NCBI GenBank assembly: GCA_903835555.1
Contig: CAILNN010000421.1
Location: forward strand, 1 to 33,634
From: an uncultured Verrucomicrobiota bacterium
Lineage (GTDB): Bacteria; Verrucomicrobiota; Verrucomicrobiia; Limisphaerales; UBA9464
Direction of reading: 5' to 3'
Length of the DNA: 33,634 bases
Position 1 is the first letter of the stretch. Every line of letters begins with the position of its first letter. Shown one piece after another: positions 8,910 through 17,101 of this stretch. Both the position numbers and the translations under genes were made by a program. Below the pieces are notes generated by a model, which ran no database searches, was not told the DNA's origin, and saw nothing but the letters and a program-made list of their open reading frames with translations.

Positions 8910-9100
8910 TTAGGGTTTTGGGGTTCCAAGTCCCGGACGAAAAACCAATTGAGCGAAATGGTAGAACCCCTTCTTCCAATTCTGAAAGTCATGCGCATGC
9001 TCATCCACATGCCAGACATGCGGGACATTCTTCTCCTTTAGGTAGGCATGGACACCTTGGCTAATCCGGATCAGTCCATCGCAGGACAGCACAACCTGTG
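8910..9100 (-). pseudogene. C-terminal stub of an alpha/beta-hydrolase esterase (esterase D-like)
   Basis: About 60 residues match the C-terminal end of PF00756-type esterases: DGLIRISQGVHAYLKEKN, then VPHVWHVDEHAHDFQNWKKG containing the catalytic-His region, then FYHFAQLVFR. The remaining roughly 200 residues, including the nucleophile Ser elbow, are missing. The upstream side abuts the group II intron fragment, and no esterase sequence is found beyond it before bshA. The in-frame start near 9119 reads into the intron and is not genuine. It probably represents a gene cut by the intron insertion and a deletion. Confidence 0.75.
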
Positions 9101-9942
9101 TGGAGCGAAGGGGAACCACTTGTGCTCAAGCGAGTCGAAGCAGTGCGGGACAGGGAGATGACTTGGACCACTTGCAAAACGAGTGGGCGCGGGTAACAAC
9201 TCCTGCAAAAGTTCAGAAACTGCAACGGACGCTATATCGGAAAGCTAAGGCGGAGCCGGAATACCGATTCTATCGCCTTTATGGAGACGTCTGCCGAAAG
9301 GACATATTGCAAGCGGCTCTGGCCCGGGTAACCCACAATGGTGGGTGTGCCGGTGTGGACGGGGTTGAGATCGAACATGTCCAGAAGGACAAGACGACAA
9401 GAAACACATGGATCGCGTCGTTAATGGAGGAGATGAAGACCAAGGAGTACCGGGCTAGTCCGGTGCTGCGGGTACACATCCCCAAAGGCGACGGGAAGAC
9501 TCGGCCGTTGGGTATCCCGACGGTAAAAGACCGGGTGGTGCAAATGGCGGCGGTACTGGTGTTGATGCCGATCTTTGAGGCAGACATGCACCAGCACAGT
9601 TATGCGTACCGCCCCGGACGAAACGCGCATCAAGCCCTGGAAGCCATCGTGGAAGCGGTGAAGAGGGGCAAGTACGAGGTCATCGATGCGGACCTGTCGG
9701 GGTACTTTGACAGTATCCCTCATGACCGGTTGATGAAACTAGTGGCTAGGCGGACCAGCGACGGCAGTGTGCTGGCGTTGATCTCCGCTTGGCTGAAAGC
9801 GCCGATCGAAGAACGAGACCCGAGAAGCGGAAAGGTAACGCGGCGAAGGAATGAGAGGGGCACTCCGCAAGGCGGTGTCATCAGTCCTTTGCTAGCCAAC
9901 CTCTACCTAGACCGGCTGGATAAGGAGGTGAATGACCGATGC
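9100..9942 (+). pseudogene. Group II intron reverse transcriptase/maturase, truncated before the YADD motif
   Basis: The N-terminal RT blocks are intact: TPAKVQKLQRTLYRKAKAEP, GGCAGVDGVEIE (RT1), KGDGKTRPLGIPTVKDRVVQ (RT2), DADLSGYFDSIPHD (RT3) and GTPQGGVISPLLANLYLD (RT4). Reading then passes directly into the domain V sequence. RT5 with the catalytic YADD, the thumb/X maturase domain and any endonuclease domain are lost by an in-frame-looking deletion. The open frame runs on to 10152 through domains V and VI and antisense to the end of bshA, so a predicted 350-residue protein would be a fusion artefact. The GTG at 9100 is only the first in-frame start. Not expected to be active. Confidence 0.88.
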
Positions 9943-9975
9943 GAGCCGTATGCGGGAAAACCGCACGTACGGTTC
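9943..9975 (+). ncRNA. Group II intron domain V
   Basis: This 33-base hairpin opens GAGCCGTATGCGG, has a GAAA-type loop and closes with CCGCACGTACGGTTC. The AGC catalytic triad is at 9944-9946 and the two-base bulge is in the expected place. It is the most conserved part of the ribozyme and identifies the element beyond the RT similarity. Confidence 0.88.
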
Positions 9976-10040
9976 GATGCAGGGGCGGAGTCAGACGGTC
10001 ATTGGCCCATGGGCCTCTCAATCCGTCGGCTCCGCCTACT

Positions 10041-11267
10041 CTACCACGTTCCAAATATTCGACCGCCTCGCGCCTCGCCCTGGGGCATTTTAGGCGCAAC
10101 AAACTGCAAGCTATTTGGGAAACACGACACTAGGGCGCATACCCTTCGATAAAGCGCCTCGTACTGCGGGATGATGACATCAGCGGAGAAATATTGCTTT
10201 GCGCGCACACGTGATGCCATCCCAAGGCGGAGTCGCCGCCCTGCGTCCCCAATCAAGCAGTCTAACGCAGTGGCCATCGCTTGCGGATCGCCAGATGGTA
10301 TTAGGATCCCGCTGGTACCGTCCTCGACCAATTCTGGAATCCCGCCGACACGGGTCGCCACGCTTGGAACACCAAAACACATTGCCTCCAAAATGCTCAA
10401 ACAGAAGCTCTCGGTTTCCGATGCAAATACGCCGAGATCGGCTGCTTGTAAATAGTCTTCAATCGCCTGCACATTCTCGCGGACTATGATTCTCTCTTCC
10501 AAACCGAGCTTTCGTGCCTGGTCCATGAACGGGGCGAAGTTGCCTCCCGCCAAGACCAGCAGTTTAATCGGGACGTGGGCTTTCAACAGCGACAGTGACG
10601 TCAGGATCAGGTCAACCCGTTTTAGCGGGCGCAGATTCGAGGAATGAAAAAGGACTATTTCCTCCGGTTTCACGCCCAGTTCTCCCCGAGTTTCCTCGCG
10701 AGACCGACTCGGCGGGTGTGGTTCAAAGAAATTAGGAATCACCTCCACCGGTCCTTGAAAATGGAGCAATCGTTGGGTTTCATTTTTAAGGAAATCGGAA
10801 ACAACCGTCACGGCATCCGAACAATTCAGCGCGTGTCGGATGGCCGGGCCGTATCCAGGGTCGCGACCCAGCAACGTGGTGTCCGTGCCATGAAGTGTGG
10901 TGACTACTCTTAAGCGCAATTCCGGTGGTAGCATGGACCTGGCAAGAATGGCCGCCGTGGCATGGGGCACCGCATAATGTACGTGGAGGAGATCAAGACC
11001 GTGCTCTTGGCTGACCTGGGCCATCTTCACTGAAAGTGGGAGGGTGTAATCCGGATATTTAAACAGGTCGTAGGTGTTGATGACCACCGGATGAAAAAAG
11101 AGCCGGGGTGCATTGGGTTGTAGCCGAAATGGGCGCTCGTAACAGATGAAGTGAACTTCGTGACCGCGCCTGGCCAACTCTTCACCCAATGCCGAGGCCA
11201 ACACCCCGCTACCACCCACGGAGGGGTAGCAGGTAATTCCAATTCGCAATGAGCGAGTCGATGTCAT
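10041..11267 (-). CDS. bshA: N-acetyl-alpha-D-glucosaminyl L-malate synthase (BshA)
   Basis: BshA joins UDP-GlcNAc to L-malate, the first step of bacillithiol synthesis. It is a GT4/GT-B glycosyltransferase. The N-terminal LRIGITCYPSVGGSGVLA, the DLLHVHYAVPHA segment, TTLHGTDTTLLG, VSDFLKNET, VIPNFFEP, and the EX7E block ASETESFCLSILEAMCFG are all as expected in BshA. The ATG at 11267 begins one base after the bshB1 stop (TGA-G-ATG); an ATG at 11291 would overlap it. The conserved protein ends about YEALYRRV (near 10140). The last 32 residues look like non-native read-out into the border of the group II intron, and the TAG stop at 10041-10043 falls in the intron's final bases. Likely active, as the catalytic domain is complete. 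Confidence 0.94.
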   Translation of the reverse strand: MTSTRSLRIGITCYPSVGGSGVLASALGEELARRGHEVHFICYERPFRLQPNAPRLFFHPVVINTYDLFKYPDYTLPLSVKMAQVSQEHGLDLLHVHYAVPHATAAILARSMLPPELRLRVVTTLHGTDTTLLGRDPGYGPAIRHALNCSDAVTVVSDFLKNETQRLLHFQGPVEVIPNFFEPHPPSRSREETRGELGVKPEEIVLFHSSNLRPLKRVDLILTSLSLLKAHVPIKLLVLAGGNFAPFMDQARKLGLEERIIVRENVQAIEDYLQAADLGVFASETESFCLSILEAMCFGVPSVATRVGGIPELVEDGTSGILIPSGDPQAMATALDCLIGDAGRRLRLGMASRVRAKQYFSADVIIPQYEALYRRVCALVSCFPNSLQFVAPKMPQGEARGGRIFGTW

Positions 11268-11268
11268 C

Positions 11269-12006
11269 TCAGAAGCGTCCAGAGGGACCATTCAGCGGAC
11301 TTAATGAATCAAAAACCGGCGGTTGGTTTGGGAAAAGTGCCATGGCATGGGTGACTCCGGCGCGGAAGCCGAACAAGCGCGATCGCGTTAATTGAAGTTC
11401 TACATAACTCCGCGCCGATACCTGGGTTGCATGCGCTTCCATCGCCGCCGTCCAGGCGGCGATTATTTCAGGAGCGGAAATATCAATAAAAAGGGGTGAA
11501 ATATCCGATGGTTCGGCCTCCGGGGTGACGGCGTAAAAAAACAGTTGAGCGATGGTGTGAACAGGAAATGCGCGCAGGTTGACAAGTCCACCGTAGCGGG
11601 CTAATCGCGTAGCGTCACGGACCATGGTTCCCAAGCGCCAATGGTCCGGGTGCTGGTTTTGGGCGGCCGTCGGTGCCAAAACGATACCGGGACGTACCTG
11701 TCGAATGATGCTCGCCAGTCGCGTCGCGTGCGTCGCGCGAATTTCCAACTGCGCGTCTCCATCCAGTTCGATGAATTCCACCGTCGCACCTAAGATTGAT
11801 GCTGCCTTTTCCGCTTCATGTGTCCGAATTTCTGGAGTGCCACGAGACCCCGACTCGCCCCGCGAACAGACCACGAGATGTACAGGTCTCCCCAATCGGG
11901 ACTCTTGCGCAAGTACTCCGCCACAGCCAAACTCGAGGTCGTCCGGATGGGGGCCAAAAGCCAACAAAGGAGCAAGGTCAGGATGGGATATCAGTGTAGG
12001 CTTCAT
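11269..12006 (-). CDS. bshB1: Bacillithiol biosynthesis deacetylase (BshB1)
   Basis: A PIG-L/LmbE-fold zinc hydrolase that removes acetyl from GlcNAc-malate to give GlcN-malate. The metal-binding motif PHPDD sits about 20 residues in, and the second motif QNQHPDHW about 120 residues in. SRGESGSRGTPEIRTHEA is the usual substrate-loop region. Length (245 residues from the ATG at 12006) fits the family. A TTG at 12018 in frame is a weaker start. The first 29 bases overlap the 3' end of the BshC-like gene, and its stop is one base from the bshA start, so the three are surely one transcription unit. Confidence 0.93.
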   Translation of the reverse strand: MKPTLISHPDLAPLLAFGPHPDDLEFGCGGVLAQESRLGRPVHLVVCSRGESGSRGTPEIRTHEAEKAASILGATVEFIELDGDAQLEIRATHATRLASIIRQVRPGIVLAPTAAQNQHPDHWRLGTMVRDATRLARYGGLVNLRAFPVHTIAQLFFYAVTPEAEPSDISPLFIDISAPEIIAAWTAAMEAHATQVSARSYVELQLTRSRLFGFRAGVTHAMALFPNQPPVFDSLSPLNGPSGRF

Positions 12007-12754
12007 CGGAACGCTCAATGGTGTCGCGATTTATGAATGCTATTTCAGGCGCGTCTTCTTTTCGCAGGTAAGCCTGTTCACCGGCACCCGCAATATAGTG
12101 AGTGCAATGAAGTACCGACTGCATCCAGCGCAGTCGACTATCGCGCGCGGGGCTGATCTGTTCCTTGCCGAACTCCATCTGCGGTAATGTCACATAGGTA
12201 TCTCCACCTTTGTGCAGCTTGAGGCTACCATCCATCCAGCGTGCCCGAACCATTTCACCTTCGAACGGGGCATCCACAAAGTAGTCGCTGATTTCACAGG
12301 CTTGGCGGCGAAACCCCTGGTCTGACGATCGAGCAACCCTCACCCCTTCCAGCAAGCCCATGTGTCGGTACATTTCCAGGCAAAAATCGGCGACATTGTC
12401 CGCCGTCGTGTTTCTGAATGCGTCTACCCAATGGCGGTCCACATAGGCGGGGAGCTGCAGTGCGGTCTTGGCGTGCCAGTCGGACCGAACCCGTTTCAGA
12501 TAGAGCGGACTAAACTTGCGCTGTGTCTGGTTATCAAAAGCAAAATTGAGTTCGAATGGTTCACCTGTCTTCCGGTGACGCAGGGTCGTCCGGGTCTCCC
12601 GCGGATCATGGTCACTATCGTGATAGAAAAAGACGATTTCGCCGCCGATCTCGGACTGGAGTCGACGAGCCGTGACAAACTTGGCAAAAAGGAATCGGCG
12701 CGGAAAGAAGCCGCACGGCTGTTGGCCAAAGCAAATGATCGGCGACTGGCTCAT
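11978..12754 (-). CDS. Short BshC-like protein, candidate cysteine-adding enzyme of bacillithiol synthesis
   Basis: BshC adds cysteine to GlcN-malate. This 258-residue protein retains landmarks of that family: IICFGQQ at 6-12 with Lys25 (BshC has GGQQAG.. then HK), FFYHDSDHD at 42-50 (BshC has a W..GEDHD block), and near the end ISPARDSRLRWMQ then YIAGAGEQAYL (200-230), matching the BshC pattern SP...LRP..Q......T.AY..GP.EIAY. Typical BshC is about 540 residues with an N-terminal extension and a C-terminal coiled coil; both are missing here. I chose the ATG at 12754 because it overlaps the symporter stop by four bases (ATGA) and starts just before GQQ. The frame runs upstream to 12859, but that would overlap the symporter by 109 bases. 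Family membership comes from remembered motifs, not a search. Activity is inferred from context. Confidence 0.72.
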   Translation of the reverse strand: MSQSPIICFGQQPCGFFPRRFLFAKFVTARRLQSEIGGEIVFFYHDSDHDPRETRTTLRHRKTGEPFELNFAFDNQTQRKFSPLYLKRVRSDWHAKTALQLPAYVDRHWVDAFRNTTADNVADFCLEMYRHMGLLEGVRVARSSDQGFRRQACEISDYFVDAPFEGEMVRARWMDGSLKLHKGGDTYVTLPQMEFGKEQISPARDSRLRWMQSVLHCTHYIAGAGEQAYLRKEDAPEIAFINRDTIERSDEAYTDIPS

Positions 12755-14478
12755 TCCGTGGTGGATCCAGCGATTGGCCGACGTGTCGATGACCCTGGCA
12801 GGGACTGAAATAACCAACTCAAAACCACACAAGCGGTACAGCCGATTGGGTTCAACCAAAGATAACCAATCTCATGCGCCGGGAAGAGTTTTCCGACGAA
12901 AAAGATAGTAACCACGAAAAGTTGCGACGTTATTGCCGCCCAAAACACCGCCGAGCCACCGACTTTCTTTAGGAAAAACGCCACAACAAATACACCCAGC
13001 AACGCGGGATAGAAAATGGAGGCCACGATGTTCAGAGACTCAATGAGATTTTCGGCAAAGCTTACCAGCATGGCGAAACCGATGGCGAACATTCCCCAGA
13101 GGGTGGTGAACCATTTTGCCTGGCGCACATTTCGACTTTCATTGTGTGCCTCCGTCGGACGCAGGTGTCGCCAGATATCGATGGTGGTGGTGGTGCCCAG
13201 GGCGTTCAATTCACTGGCTTTGGAAGAGAGCGCCGACGCAAACATGACAGCGATCAGCAGGCCGATCATGCCGTGGGGCAGTTGGGTGAGGATAAACCGG
13301 ATAAACACATAATCGGAGTCTTTGGTCTTGGCCTTTGGGTCGACCGCTCGAAGGGTATCACGGGCTTCCTGACGCAGTGCCTCCGATGCCTTTTGAGCCG
13401 TCAGCATAGCCGATCGGGTCGAGGCTTCGGTGGCCGGTTCGCCTCCCGTGCGAGCCGCCATCCAAGCCTGGATTTTCTTTTGCTTGTCAACCTGGATAAT
13501 GGCGAATTGCTGATCGATGGTCCGAAAACGGTCGCCGTTGGTTCCTTCCTCATGGCGATTCCATTCGGTTTGGTTGAAGAAGACCGGGGTGTCGGGCTGG
13601 AACTGATAGAAGACGAAGAGGAGCGCTCCGAGCATCACGATGAAGAACTGCATCGGAATCTTGAAAAGCGCATTGAACATGAGGCCCAATCGTCCTTCCC
13701 GCAATGCAGCGCCACCAATGTACCGCTGCACCTGGGTCTGGTCCGTGCCAAAGTAGGACAACGATAGGAAAATTCCCCCAAGCAGCCCGCTCCAAAGGGT
13801 GTAGCGTTTCTTTAGATCGGGAGTGAAGTCCACCGCTTGCAGCTTGCCCATGGCACCCGCGAGATGCACGGCACCATTGGGTAGTTTGGACAACAGGACG
13901 AAGAACGCTGTGATCATCCCAACGAAAATGACTGCCATTTGGCATCGTTGGGTTAGATTTACCGCCGCGCTTCCGCCAGTCACGGTATACACGATCACCA
14001 ACAACCCGGTAAACAGGATGGTCAGGTCCAGACGCCAACCGAGGACCGTCGATAGGATAATCGCCGGTGCATAAATCGTAATCCCCGCCTGCAATCCGCG
14101 CTGTACCAAAAAAAGCGACGCCCCCAGCAGGCGGGTCTTGGAATCGAACCGTTGTCCGAGATACTCATAAGCGGTATACACGCCTAGCTTTCGGTAAATG
14201 GGCAGAAAAACGGCGCACACGATGATCAAGGCGAGCGGTAATCCGAAATAATTTTGAATGAAAGCAATTCCGTTCTCATAGGCCTGCCCGGGCAGCGACA
14301 AATAAGTGATCGTGCTCGCCTGGGTGGCCATAACCGACAGCCCGATGGTAATCCACCCGGTATTCTGATTGCCCTTAAGATAGGTATTAAGGCTCGACGT
14401 ATGCCTGGTTCGCCAGGTGCCGTAGGCAGCAATCCCGACAATTGTCCCCAAAAGCACCAGCCAATCAAGCAGGTTCAT
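12751..14478 (-). CDS. Sodium:solute symporter (SSS family)
   Basis: A 575-residue inner-membrane transporter of the SSS/SGLT type. About 13 hydrophobic segments can be traced, starting with NLLDWLVLLGTIVGIAAYG. The region GLSVMATQASTITYLSLPGQAYENG matches the core helices that bind Na+ and substrate. The section ALLFVFYQFQPDTPVFFNQ to about residue 385 is a large, Lys/Glu-rich soluble loop (DQQFAIIQVDKQKKIQAW). The following LLIAVMFASALSSKASELNALGTTTTIDIW is the second conserved SSS block. It overlaps the small membrane protein gene (ATGA at 14475-14478) and the BshC-like gene (ATGA at 12751-12754). The substrate is unknown; a sugar-amine or thiol-related compound is inferred only from neighbours. 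Confidence 0.93.
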   Translation of the reverse strand: MNLLDWLVLLGTIVGIAAYGTWRTRHTSSLNTYLKGNQNTGWITIGLSVMATQASTITYLSLPGQAYENGIAFIQNYFGLPLALIIVCAVFLPIYRKLGVYTAYEYLGQRFDSKTRLLGASLFLVQRGLQAGITIYAPAIILSTVLGWRLDLTILFTGLLVIVYTVTGGSAAVNLTQRCQMAVIFVGMITAFFVLLSKLPNGAVHLAGAMGKLQAVDFTPDLKKRYTLWSGLLGGIFLSLSYFGTDQTQVQRYIGGAALREGRLGLMFNALFKIPMQFFIVMLGALLFVFYQFQPDTPVFFNQTEWNRHEEGTNGDRFRTIDQQFAIIQVDKQKKIQAWMAARTGGEPATEASTRSAMLTAQKASEALRQEARDTLRAVDPKAKTKDSDYVFIRFILTQLPHGMIGLLIAVMFASALSSKASELNALGTTTTIDIWRHLRPTEAHNESRNVRQAKWFTTLWGMFAIGFAMLVSFAENLIESLNIVASIFYPALLGVFVVAFFLKKVGGSAVFWAAITSQLFVVTIFFVGKLFPAHEIGYLWLNPIGCTACVVLSWLFQSLPGSSTRRPIAGSTTE

Positions 14479-14621
14479 ACAAAGGCTTGGGAAAACAGAA
14501 CGAGCAGAAGGACTGACAGAAGGAAAAACGTGAAAACGAACCAGTAAACTCCTCTCCAGGTACGGAATCCGGGCACGCCCGGGGATTCGTCAGAATCGGA
14601 GGGAGGCGTCTTCGGCTTCAT
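14475..14621 (-). CDS. 48-residue single-span membrane protein
   Basis: A small gene easy to overlook. The protein begins MKPKTPPSDSDESPGVPGFR, a soluble, Pro/Ser/Asp-rich segment. A hydrophobic helix (VYWFVFTFFLLSVLLLVLF) covers about residues 26-43, and a short tail follows. The Arg/Lys at 20-24 would put the N-terminus in the cytoplasm. The ATG overlaps the PIG-L stop by four bases (14618-14621) and its TGA overlaps the symporter start by four bases (14475-14478). Tight coupling on both sides is strong evidence that it is translated. It may be an accessory subunit of the symporter. I recognise no named family. Confidence 0.82.
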   Translation of the reverse strand: MKPKTPPSDSDESPGVPGFRTWRGVYWFVFTFFLLSVLLLVLFSQAFV

Positions 14622-17095
14622 TTTCCCAGCGAAACCAAGTTCGCGAACAATCGGTAGGCACCTGGTACTCCCGCTGGCAATTGGCGGAAGAAGGCAAGCC
14701 CGGTATAAATGAAATAGCCCTTGCCATGCCGAGCAACCAGGAGGCTGCTTGTCAATGGTTTCTCACCTGGATCATTCATCGCGAGGATGGTCGCGTAATG
14801 CTCAACATCCCAGGAACTCGGGAAGTATGCGCCTCGCTCCTGAACCCAACCATCGAAATCGTCTGGCCCGATACGGTTTGGAGTTGTCAAGGCAGGGTGA
14901 TCTGTTTGAAGGAACGTCACGGCCGCATTTTCATCTGTGACACGCTGCTGTGGTGCACTTCCCTCGATGGAAAGGGCATAAGGTCCCAGAGTCTTGGCCT
15001 TCAACCGATCCGGGCGATTGTATTGGGCCACGACCGTTCCTCCCGCTTCGACATAGGAGTAAAGCGCAGGTAGATTCGTCGCAAGATCACCGCGCTCATT
15101 GAAAGCTCGGACTCCAATCACGACCGCATCGAATCGCCCCAGCTTTTCCGTGGTCAGATCACCTCCAGCCAGGGTGGTGACCTGGTAGCCCAACTGTACG
15201 AGGGCCGCCGCTGTGTCATCCCCGGCTCCGGGTAAATAGCCGACCCACTTCCCACGCGTCGCTACATCAAATGCAGCCACCTTCACCAGTGCCTTCGGTT
15301 GAAGCAGTTGAAAGGGAATATGGGAATAATGGATTTCGACACGCTGATTGCTGAAACGGGCCCCATTTATCTCGGCCACTGCGGTGATAATGCCAGAGGA
15401 ACTCGTGGCCGGGGCCCGGACAAGGAAGCTGACCCTGGTGGATTCGCCCGATTGGTGAATTGAAAATGGCAAATTAACAGGCGAAACGCTCCAACCGCTG
15501 GGCATTGCCAAATGGATGCTCCCAGAGGTGTGGCTGCGAGCGGCTTGGATTTCTATCTCCAGTGGCTTTTCCATCCCCGGGGCAAAAATGGCCACGCCAG
15601 ATGAAAATTTGAGGGCAATCGGCGAAATCACCAGCACTTCTCGCTTGTGTTGGCCGTCAGACGATGGCCCGACGACTTCATCGGGGACGGTTAGTTTTTG
15701 TTCGCCAACCTCAAATTCGAACTCAACCGGAAATGCGGGGGCATTTTCCGGGGTGCCGATCGATTTCGCGTCCGACACGCGAAACATGCCTTTGGTTGGC
15801 TCTTCCAAGAGCCAGTAGGGCTGGGTCAATGGAGTGGAGGTCGGGACCAAAAGACGTGTCTCGGCCATCGCGACCTCACCGAGTTTCAAATCAACGCCAA
15901 GTTTGGATGCGGCCATCCTGCCCACACGGACCCCTATCCAGCGAATCGGAACTTCGGAATGGCTCGATGCCCGATGCTGTATCTTCAATGCTTCGCCGGG
16001 CACGACTTCAACAACCGGGGTCGTGCTCTCAACCGCCAAACCGAGACAACTTTGTAGAATATGGTCCAACTTCTTCCTTTTGTCGGCCACCACGGGGTCC
16101 TTGGGCAAATCGGCAACGCGCTTTCGCAGCTCCAGCAATGCCGGAACGCTCCGCGCAGGATTCTTCAAATCAAACTGTGCCAAAGCATCGTCGGCCAGAC
16201 GGGTGATTTCGGAACCGCCTGAAACCCGTGACCAAGTCGTATCAATTCCATCCAAAATATCATTGGTCGCCGGAGCTCCTGCCAGCAGCCGGAAGCTTTC
16301 CTGCCAGGAACCTCCGCCAACTGGACGCATTCCGAAACCCTGCGTCCGGTGCTGGGCGCGGCTCCGCATGGCAAGGGCCTGAAAGCTCTCGCCCGTAACG
16401 GCATCATTGCCACCCGCTTGCAACGTGATGGCCTTTGGATCATCGCCCCGCCCACCGTTTTGGAGAATTCGCACCGGTTGCCAGGGTGTCAAACCGTCGG
16501 CAAATTGTTCCGGGAAGGCGTTGGTATCACCAGCAAGCTTGAAAGCTTCGAGGGCAATAACAGCGGATGCCGTGTGGTGGGCATGAGTTCCACTCGGCTC
16601 CGGCGAGAACCGGGTGATGATCACGTCGGGTCGAAACCGCCGAATGACTCGGACCGCATCGGCAATCACTTGGTTGCGGTCCCAAAAATCGAGCGTCTCC
16701 GGAACGCTTTTTGAGTATCCAAAATCGAGTGCCCGCGAAAAGAATTGGTGACCGCCGTCGATTCGCCTGGCAGCCAGCAATTCCTGGGTCCGGGCGACCC
16801 CGAGGCGTTCGCCAAACTCGGGGCCAATCTCGTTTTGTCCACCATCGCCTCGGGTCAAAGAGAGATACCCGACGCGGTAGCCTCGTCCACGGGCCAGATA
16901 TGTGATCAGTTGGGTGTTTTCGTCATCTGGATGCGCCGCGATATGCAGCACCGTCGCGTAAGTACCAAAACGGCGTAGCTCTTCCCGGATACCCTCAGGG
17001 GAGGGGATGGCGTCAGCGGCAGGACTCCTCATGGTGGCTAGTGTGAACCATAGGCCAAGCACAAGCCACGAAGCCCTGCTGGGGGCGTGGATCAT
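14618..17095 (-). CDS. Exported large PIG-L family deacetylase
   Basis: An 825-residue protein. A signal peptide covers about residues 1-27 (WLVLGLWFTLATMRSPAADA). The LmbE/PIG-L deacetylase domain (about 45-290) has the Zn-binding AHPDDENTQ motif, then LTRGDGGQNEIGPEFGERLG and the distal THAHHTAS motif. A long C-terminal part includes beta-sandwich domains (about 360-590) and a flavodoxin/GATase-like section (VVIGVRAFNERGDLATNLPA, about 650-790). PIG-L enzymes remove acetyl from N-acetylglucosaminyl groups or split thiol-conjugate amides. Being periplasmic, this one acts on external substrates. A purine-rich stretch (AGAGGTAAGG) lies seven bases from the ATG. Six bases separate it from the DUF2911 gene. 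Substrate unknown; context suggests glucosamine-linked compounds. Confidence 0.9.
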   Translation of the reverse strand: MIHAPSRASWLVLGLWFTLATMRSPAADAIPSPEGIREELRRFGTYATVLHIAAHPDDENTQLITYLARGRGYRVGYLSLTRGDGGQNEIGPEFGERLGVARTQELLAARRIDGGHQFFSRALDFGYSKSVPETLDFWDRNQVIADAVRVIRRFRPDVIITRFSPEPSGTHAHHTASAVIALEAFKLAGDTNAFPEQFADGLTPWQPVRILQNGGRGDDPKAITLQAGGNDAVTGESFQALAMRSRAQHRTQGFGMRPVGGGSWQESFRLLAGAPATNDILDGIDTTWSRVSGGSEITRLADDALAQFDLKNPARSVPALLELRKRVADLPKDPVVADKRKKLDHILQSCLGLAVESTTPVVEVVPGEALKIQHRASSHSEVPIRWIGVRVGRMAASKLGVDLKLGEVAMAETRLLVPTSTPLTQPYWLLEEPTKGMFRVSDAKSIGTPENAPAFPVEFEFEVGEQKLTVPDEVVGPSSDGQHKREVLVISPIALKFSSGVAIFAPGMEKPLEIEIQAARSHTSGSIHLAMPSGWSVSPVNLPFSIHQSGESTRVSFLVRAPATSSSGIITAVAEINGARFSNQRVEIHYSHIPFQLLQPKALVKVAAFDVATRGKWVGYLPGAGDDTAAALVQLGYQVTTLAGGDLTTEKLGRFDAVVIGVRAFNERGDLATNLPALYSYVEAGGTVVAQYNRPDRLKAKTLGPYALSIEGSAPQQRVTDENAAVTFLQTDHPALTTPNRIGPDDFDGWVQERGAYFPSSWDVEHYATILAMNDPGEKPLTSSLLVARHGKGYFIYTGLAFFRQLPAGVPGAYRLFANLVSLGK

Positions 17096-17101
17096 CGGCC
17101 C

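Larger units (their letters stand above)
9098..10044 (+). mobile_element. Degenerate group II intron (5'-truncated, internally deleted)
   Basis: The element keeps part of the intron-encoded reverse transcriptase, a domain V hairpin (9943-9975), and a domain VI-like stem (arms GGCGGAGTCAGACGG and CCGTCGGCTCCGCC) ending in CCTACTCTAC, a typical intron 3' end. The ribozyme domains I-III, normally about 500 bases before the ORF, are absent. The left border near 9098 is set by where the esterase similarity stops and is approximate. A GTGTG at 9098 resembles a GUGYG 5' end, but with domain I missing this may be chance. It should not splice or move on its own. Confidence 0.85.

Noticed and set aside
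9100..10152. Complete 350-aa reverse transcriptase gene
   Set aside because: After RT block 4 the frame translates the domain V and VI RNA sequence and then antisense bshA; YADD and the maturase domain are absent.
12751..12859. Upstream start (12859) for the BshC-like gene
   Set aside because: It would overlap the symporter by 109 bases; the ATG at 12754 gives a standard 4-base overlap and begins right before the conserved GQQ block.
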